64,000 nucleotides of DNA from Hemibagrus wyckioides (lineage: Eukaryota; Chordata; Actinopteri; Siluriformes; Bagridae). Under the pieces are notes generated by a model. The model had not been told where the DNA came from. It ran no database searches and saw only the letters and a list, made by a program, of their open reading frames with translations. Positions 59,601 to 64,000 of this stretch are shown piece by piece (position 1 is the first letter of the stretch; every line of letters starts with the position of its first letter). The stretch covers positions 7,837,073 to 7,901,072 of the forward strand of contig NC_080715.1 in assembly GCF_019097595.1 (NCBI RefSeq), written 5' to 3'. Both the position numbers and the translations under genes were made by a program.

Positions 59601-62600
59601 ATGAAGTTCCTCCACACCAAACTCACTCATACATGTCTTTATGGACCTTGCTTTGTGCACTGGTGTGCAGTCATGTTGGAACAGGAACATCTCTATTCTG
59701 TTCCCACAAAGTTGAGAGCATGAGAATTGTCCAAAATGTCCTGGTATGAAGCTGAAGCATTAAGAGTTCCTTTCACTGGAACTAAGAGGCCAAGCCCAAC
59801 CCCTGAAAAACAACACCTGAATTCAATGATTTGGAGGGGTGTCCCAAACCTTTTGGCAATATAGTATATGTAGTATATACTGCTTATACAGTAGTTATAA
59901 CACTTTTTTTGTTTGTGCAGGTGTGGAGCACTGTGGGAAAACATGCCAGGCTGAAAGCGATAACCAGTGGCTCGGAGTCAGCCTTTCCCGAAGACCGATC
60001 ACCGGTGATGTACTGGTACGACTCCCAGTTCCCTTTGAATATATTTATTAAATTAGTATATAAGGTTACTGAGCTTCTACATACATTCAATCCAATTACA
60101 TTTGCATAGCGTTTTTAACAATGGGCATTGTAACGAAGCAGCTCAATACAGAAATATAATTAAAAAAAATAAAAATAAAATGTGCATTAATTCCTAATGA
60201 GCAAAGTAGAAGCAACAATGGTGAGGAACAACTCCCTGAGATGATATTAGAAAGAAACCTTGAGAGGAACCAGACTCAAAAAGGGAACCCATTCTCATCT
60301 GAGGGACACCAGATAGTGTGATTCTAAATAATTTCCTTCATAAGCATGTATTGTGGATATTCTCAAGGAAAATGTATACAAATTTCCTTAGAGTATAAAG
60401 GTTTATCACCTATCTTTTCTACCTTTATTATTCAGCTTCTATCAGATAGAGTGTGCATTTAACTCAGAAGTATCATAATTAAGGTTGTACAATGTTTTAC
60501 TTTGATGGTGCTTCATAATTTGCTTTTTATAGTTTCATGGCCAATTGAAATTTAGTGACACCTACAACACTCCTTAAAAGGCAAAGCTCACTGAGAGCTA
60601 GAAATGCTAAATAGTAAAAGAACATTCAGTGCATCAGCTACCAATGGCCTAGATGAACTCTTCCTCCTTTTATAGGCATTTACATTCCTGGCATTTGGCA
60701 GATGCCCTTATCCAGAGTGACTTAGAATTTATCTAATTTTATACAACTGAGCAATTGAGGGTTAAGGGCCTTACTCAGGGGCCCAACAGTGGCAGCTTGG
60801 TGGACCTGGGATTCTAACAACCTTCTAATCGGTAGTGCACTACACTACCACATAGGGTGCCATTACTTTTGTCCTGATTTGATCCCAGTCTGATTTGTCC
60901 TGAATTTTCTGGATTTGTTTCAGACAGAATTTCACAAAACTTGCATGTATTTGAAAACAAATAAACAATTGAGCATAAAAATTGTATAAATAAATAAAAA
61001 ATAAATAAATAAATAAATAAATATAAAATCACAGTTACTTATCACCATTTCTATGATTTTACTGCTATCGAGGCTCATATTCCTGAGTCCTTAAGCTTGT
61101 ATATTCGCACAAAGCTCTTGTTATTCCGAATTGGATTTTGCTGAATTATGTGTTTCTGGACTAAAAGCTCCTGTGAATAAATAAATATGCTCATATCCAT
61201 CTTGGTAAATATTTGTACCTTGAGAGACATAATATACCTGTAGATGATCTTTCTTTCCTGACAGTTTACAGATTTAGGAGTTTGCTAATGAAGGCTTACG
61301 CTACAGTTAAATTACCAGTGCTAAGCAAGAGCTGCAAAGTTAAATAAATAGTTGGATCTTTTAACTCGTCTCACCAGAGGCCAAAGAAATAGAATTTGCT
61401 CCTGTTTCGTTGTGCACATGTTCAGCACTGAATGTCTTTGTCATGTTCTACTCCACAGCTGGAGGTTAATATGAAGCTCACATGAAAGTAGACACTCACT
61501 AGGGGTGATATATTCATAGAATAGTTGAAAAAACAGTTTCTATCTTCAAAGTAAATGTTGATATCAAACCTGTTTCTGCTATCTAAGATGCCCCTTGCTC
61601 ACAAGCATCAAAATTTTGACGGTGTTGTCTTCAACCACTAAAATTCTGTCTAACCTCAATTTATATCACACCTGTGGACATATATACGGGACGAGAATAA
61701 GCTGAGTTCTGTTCCGCTGGTGTAAGGGACCGCCAGTGTACTGGTAAAAATGGTTAACACAGGGTGTGGTTTCCTCTAAATGAAGCATGACACACTTATT
61801 TCACATGATTAAAACAGAAATAAGTTCTAATTATTGCTTGTTGTGACATGAATCCTTAATACGTGGCCTTAATACCTCCTTTCCTCATATCAAAATAATT
61901 CAAGACAGTGTTTTCCCCAAATGATTAATGATCATAAAGTTAAGAATGGATAAGAATGGATATTAAGATAGGTTAAAAATGGCCACATTATGTTAGTTTA
62001 ATACTGCATCACATGTTAAAATATTTGCCTTTCATGTAAAATCTAAAGTGCAATTATTAAATAATTATTTAATTATTTTTATTTCGTATATTATTTAATA
62101 TTTAATATTTAATTAAATATAATATTTATATTATATAATTTATTTTATTTAATATATTTATTTATTTATTAAAATATTTTTTTTGAGTAGTGTGGTTCTA
62201 AAAGTACGGTAGGTGTTTTTTATTTAATTTATTTCATTTAATTCATAACTAAACATGATCAAAATATCACAATTTTTTTTTTGTTTGTTTTTTTTAAAAG
62301 ACCAAACTAAAGTCCAGAAAAGTGCATGAGCGGCTCACGAGTGAAACTACACCAATGTAAACAATCTCTGAACATTGACCTTCTCTTATCAGCCTATAAT
62401 TCTTTGCAAGGTTGCGTCCACTTTCCGTAGCACTGACCTCAGGGATAGAACCCTGGCACTTTCAGCATGTATGTAAAATATTCTGCTATTCTAGACTGTA
62501 GCATGAGTCAGACTGTGTAGATGTATTCTGATTACCATCTCATCTGACAGTCATGCTGCAGGACAGGAGATGCCGGCGCTATGCAGTCTGCAGTTCATTA

Positions 62601-62983
62601 TATCTAATACAAAAGCGCACTTGTCTTGTAAACCCCTCACACTGGTTCCAATTTCAGGCATGTGGTCATCGCTGGAAGAACGTCTTTTTCTCGCAAAAAG
62701 ACAATCAAAACAAGCTGCCGCACGGCGTGTGCTTCCAGTTCAGCTCCGATTTTAGCCGCACAACCCACTACATCCCCTGCTACAGAGGTACTTGTATTTA
62801 CGAGCTGCCACGCTAATGCGTCTTTGAGGCATTGTATACGATGAATGAACAGAGCAGACAGTGTTCAGCAGTGAGTGGATAGACAGCATGGCTAAATAGT
62901 TGTTTGTCTGTGCAGATCATCAGAGGAAGTTCGGTGAAGACTACGGATCCTGCCAGGCTGGGATCTCAAATTTCCTTACTGAG
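56445..62983 (+). CDS. itga4: Integrin alpha-4-like gene, 5' part (5 coding exons; partial)
   Basis: This is the N-terminal part of an integrin alpha chain, a cell-surface receptor subunit that pairs with a beta chain to bind matrix or VCAM-type ligands. Five exons splice in frame (56445-56644, 56984-57096, 59921-60015, 62658-62787, 62916-62983) into 202 codons. Residues 1-34 form a signal peptide with a hydrophobic core at about 16-29. The mature chain starts YNLD at residue 35, as in alpha-4/alpha-9. FGYSV (53-57) and LIVGAP (68-73) form the first FG-GAP propeller blade. Cysteines at 92/99, 138/161 and 177/192 fit alpha-chain disulfide pairs. NSS at 49 is a possible glycosylation site. CEQLQ, DNQWLGVSLSR, NKLP and KFGE favour alpha-4, while YNLD and VLAC resemble alpha-9, so itga9 is the main alternative. 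The family is about 1,030 residues, so roughly four fifths lies beyond the window. The first ATG has an A at -3 and gives a family-sized signal peptide; a second in-frame Met is codon 9. Confidence 0.85.
56984..57096 (+). CDS. itga4: itga4 coding exon 2
   Basis: The exon follows an acceptor TTTTAG (56978-56983) and ends before GTAAGT (57097-57102). It encodes LIVGAP, then the PGAIYKC loop and CEQLQT, the first-blade segment of integrin alpha-4. The spacing between the two cysteines (92 and 99) and the following Gly is shorter than I recall for the mammalian protein. Intron 1 is 339 bp. Confidence 0.87.
58080..58350 (-). repeat. Interspersed repeat fragment, minus strand (in itga4 intron 2)
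   Basis: GGGAGTTTTTCCCTGCTACT followed by CACCTCTG is the inverse of the AGGCAACAGTAGTAAGGAAA / AACTCCC block at 1243-1270, so this is a decayed inverted copy of the repeat family at 1133. Confidence 0.45.
59490..59590 (-). mobile_element. SINE tail fragment (itga4 intron 2)
   Basis: TCTGGCATTTGGCAGATGAC and CCAAAGCGACTTACATTTC, then ACAACTAAGCAATTGA, are the inverted SINE tail. It is cut off by the Tc1 relic that follows. Confidence 0.65.
59598..59867 (-). mobile_element. Tc1-type relic, family A (itga4 intron 2)
   Basis: It shares CTTTATGGACCTTGCTTTGT, GGTATGAAGCTGAAGCATTA and AACACCTGAATTCAATGATT with the copies at 7727 and 53642. It ends in TTTTGGCAATATAGT. The left end is missing and the transposase frame is broken (59693-59944 minus). 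The right terminus lies about 54 bp before exon 3. Confidence 0.75.
59921..60015 (+). CDS. itga4: itga4 coding exon 3
   Basis: The exon follows a pyrimidine-rich acceptor ending GTGCAG (59915-59920). It encodes CGKTC and DNQWLGVSLSR, both typical of alpha-4. I place the donor at GTACGA (60016), because this gives VLAC across the junction as in the alpha-9 paralogue. An in-frame alternative donor at 60010 would drop two residues. Intron 2 is 2,824 bp and ends with a transposon relic about 54 bp before this exon. Confidence 0.85.
60085..60315 (+). repeat. Interspersed repeat, 5' part (itga4 intron 3)
   Basis: It carries AACGAAGCAGCTCAATACAG, GTAGAAGCAACAATGGTGAG, GAAACCTTGAGAGGAACCAG and GGGAACCCATTCTCATCTG in the same order as the copies at 1133 and 20785. 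Confidence 0.6.
60665..60850 (-). mobile_element. tRNA-derived SINE, minus strand (itga4 intron 3)
   Basis: It has the tail GGCATTTGGCAGATGCCCTT and ATCCAGAGTGACTTA, then ACAACTGAGCAATTGAGGG, GGGGCCCAACAGTGGCAGC and a decayed head at 60825-60850. This is the clearest SINE copy with the tail shared by the LINE at 16187-16560. Confidence 0.8.
60851..62657. other. Rest of itga4 intron 3
   Basis: It contains an ATAA run (60986-61024) and a very AT-rich tract (62045-62180). No coding exon or other gene is recognised. Confidence 0.5.
62658..62787 (+). CDS. itga4: itga4 coding exon 4
   Basis: The exon begins after TTTCAG (62652-62657) and encodes ACGHRWKN, NKLPHG and IPCYR. ACGHRWKN is a strong signature of the alpha-4/alpha-9 subfamily. 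It ends before GTACTT (62788), leaving one base of the next codon. Intron 3 is 2,642 bp. Confidence 0.88.
62916..62983 (+). CDS. itga4: itga4 coding exon 5
   Basis: The exon begins after TGTGCAG (ends 62915) and encodes the KFGED, GSCQAGIS and FLTE segment, ending in phase 0 before GTAAAT (62984). Intron 4 is only 128 bp. The next family motif (VMGAPG, second FG-GAP repeat) is not found before 64000, so exon 6 lies outside the window. Confidence 0.87.
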
Positions 62984-64000
62984 GTAAATCACGTCCTAAC
63001 AGATTAGACATGTGTTACAAGCTGGGTCTTAAACAGTGGTTTTATTTTTTGTTGGTTTAGTTTTAGAGAAGAAAGCAAGTTACATGTGGAATGTTGGGCT
63101 GAACACATCACTAAAATGTTTATTTTAATACAGAAAACAAAGTTCCATGAGATTATTATATAATTTAATTGAATTTTCTTCTTAACAGTGCATTCCCTAA
63201 TGATTGTGAAAATTAAATCCTGTTGATTCTGGAGTCCAGAAGAGTACTATCATCCTGTTTCTTCTGTCCATCAACACTTTGCTAGCTGATTAAAACATTT
63301 CATGTATAACTTTCAAACATTTCATGTCATTTTCCAATAACCACACCCACCCCAAGTCACTTTATTCCTCTCATACCACAGCAATGTGCCAACTAGAAGA
63401 AGAAGAAAAGCCTTTATTTGTCAAATATACATTACAGCACAGGGAAATTAATTCTTTGCATATCCCTCCTTTGGAGGTCGGGGTCAGAGCCATGATACAG
63501 CACCCCTGGAGCATTAAAGGCCTTGCTCAGGGCCCAACAGTGGCAGCTTGGCAGTGCTGAGGCTTGAACTCTGATCCTCGGCTCAATAACCCAAAGCCTT
63601 AACCACTTGAGCTACCACTGCACCAATTATTGCAAATTTTTAGTAATATTTAACACTGTCCATGAAACAAGGTATTATCTTCAATCACTTTGCTTATAGC
63701 AGCCTTCTTTCTTCTTTCCATATTCTTTCTCCAGCCTCCATCCTGAACATTTTCTCATGTCAGAAAAACTTCTACCTGTTCTGAAATTTTGACACTGGAG
63801 ACTCCTTCCATCCATGTTTAATAAACATGAACTCTCCTAACAGAAAACGTCACAATTACAAACTATTTGTTTCTGTAAAGCATCCATCGTACAAGTCCTT
63901 GCGAAGTAGCTGTTACTGTATAAACAATAAGCGCATGAATCGAAACCTCCCCGAGCCGACCAATCAGAATCAAGCAAACAAATCTGCTGTGTTATAAACA
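62984..64000 (+). other. itga4: Start of itga4 intron 5 (to window edge)
   Basis: The sequence from the GTAAAT donor to the window end has no open frame resembling the next integrin exon. It contains a minus-strand SINE (63395-63625); the rest is AT-rich unique-looking sequence. Confidence 0.6.
63395..63625 (-). mobile_element. tRNA-derived SINE, near full length, minus strand (itga4 intron 5)
   Basis: Read on the minus strand it has GTGGTAGCTCAAGTGGTTAA (A box), CAGAGTTCAAGCCTC (B box), GCTGCCACTGTTGGGCCC and GGGTGCTGTATCATGGC. It ends in a (TTC)n tail (63397-63408). It has a different 3' tail from the copy at 60665 but the same head, so two tail types exist. Confidence 0.8.

Overview
Organism and overall character. 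This looks like a teleost fish genome. The only protein-coding gene I can support has vertebrate intron/exon structure and encodes the start of an integrin alpha chain. The rest is non-coding DNA with Tc1-type transposon relics, tRNA-derived SINEs, an L2-like LINE tail and many di-, tri- and tetranucleotide microsatellites. A catfish or other otophysan is plausible from the repeat types, but I cannot prove it. There are no bacterial genes, operons or CRISPR arrays.

Layout. 1-21.9 kb is intergenic. It holds a long interspersed repeat broken by a SINE (1.1-2.5 kb), a GGAT microsatellite (5.8-6.1 kb), a Tc1 deletion derivative (7.7-8.0 kb), two near-perfect hairpins (9.70 and 10.38 kb), an old degenerate tandem repeat (11.3-12.4 kb), two further Tc1 relics (13.5-14.4 kb), an L2-like LINE end (16.2-16.6 kb) and several stretches that resemble conserved non-coding elements. 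21.9-36.0 kb is a minisatellite complex of about 14 kb with four arrays: 26-bp units, 18-bp units, a 27n+38-bp higher-order array, and a strictly phased 10-bp array. Three of the four share a GT-rich ancestor. Very long open frames on both strands here are by-products of the repeats, not genes. 36.1-56.0 kb is again intergenic: microsatellites, a purine-rich degenerate repeat (38.6-39.4 kb), an A/C-rich degenerate array (41.3-43.9 kb), SINEs, Tc1 relics of three families and a third inverted repeat (49.8 kb).

Gene. From about 56.0 kb to the right edge lies the 5' part of an integrin alpha gene of the alpha-4/alpha-9 class, best matched to itga4, on the + strand. A GC-rich promoter and 5' UTR precede five coding exons (202 codons: signal peptide plus the first beta-propeller blades). 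The remaining exons lie beyond the window. Its introns carry interspersed repeats, including a Tc1 relic that ends about 54 bp before exon 3.

The most striking content is the minisatellite complex: phase-locked 10-bp units with a four-letter variant code, a CpG/CpA-marked higher-order repeat, and recent ~1.08-kb, ~428-bp and ~390-bp duplications. All family names rest on recognition by eye; no database search was run.
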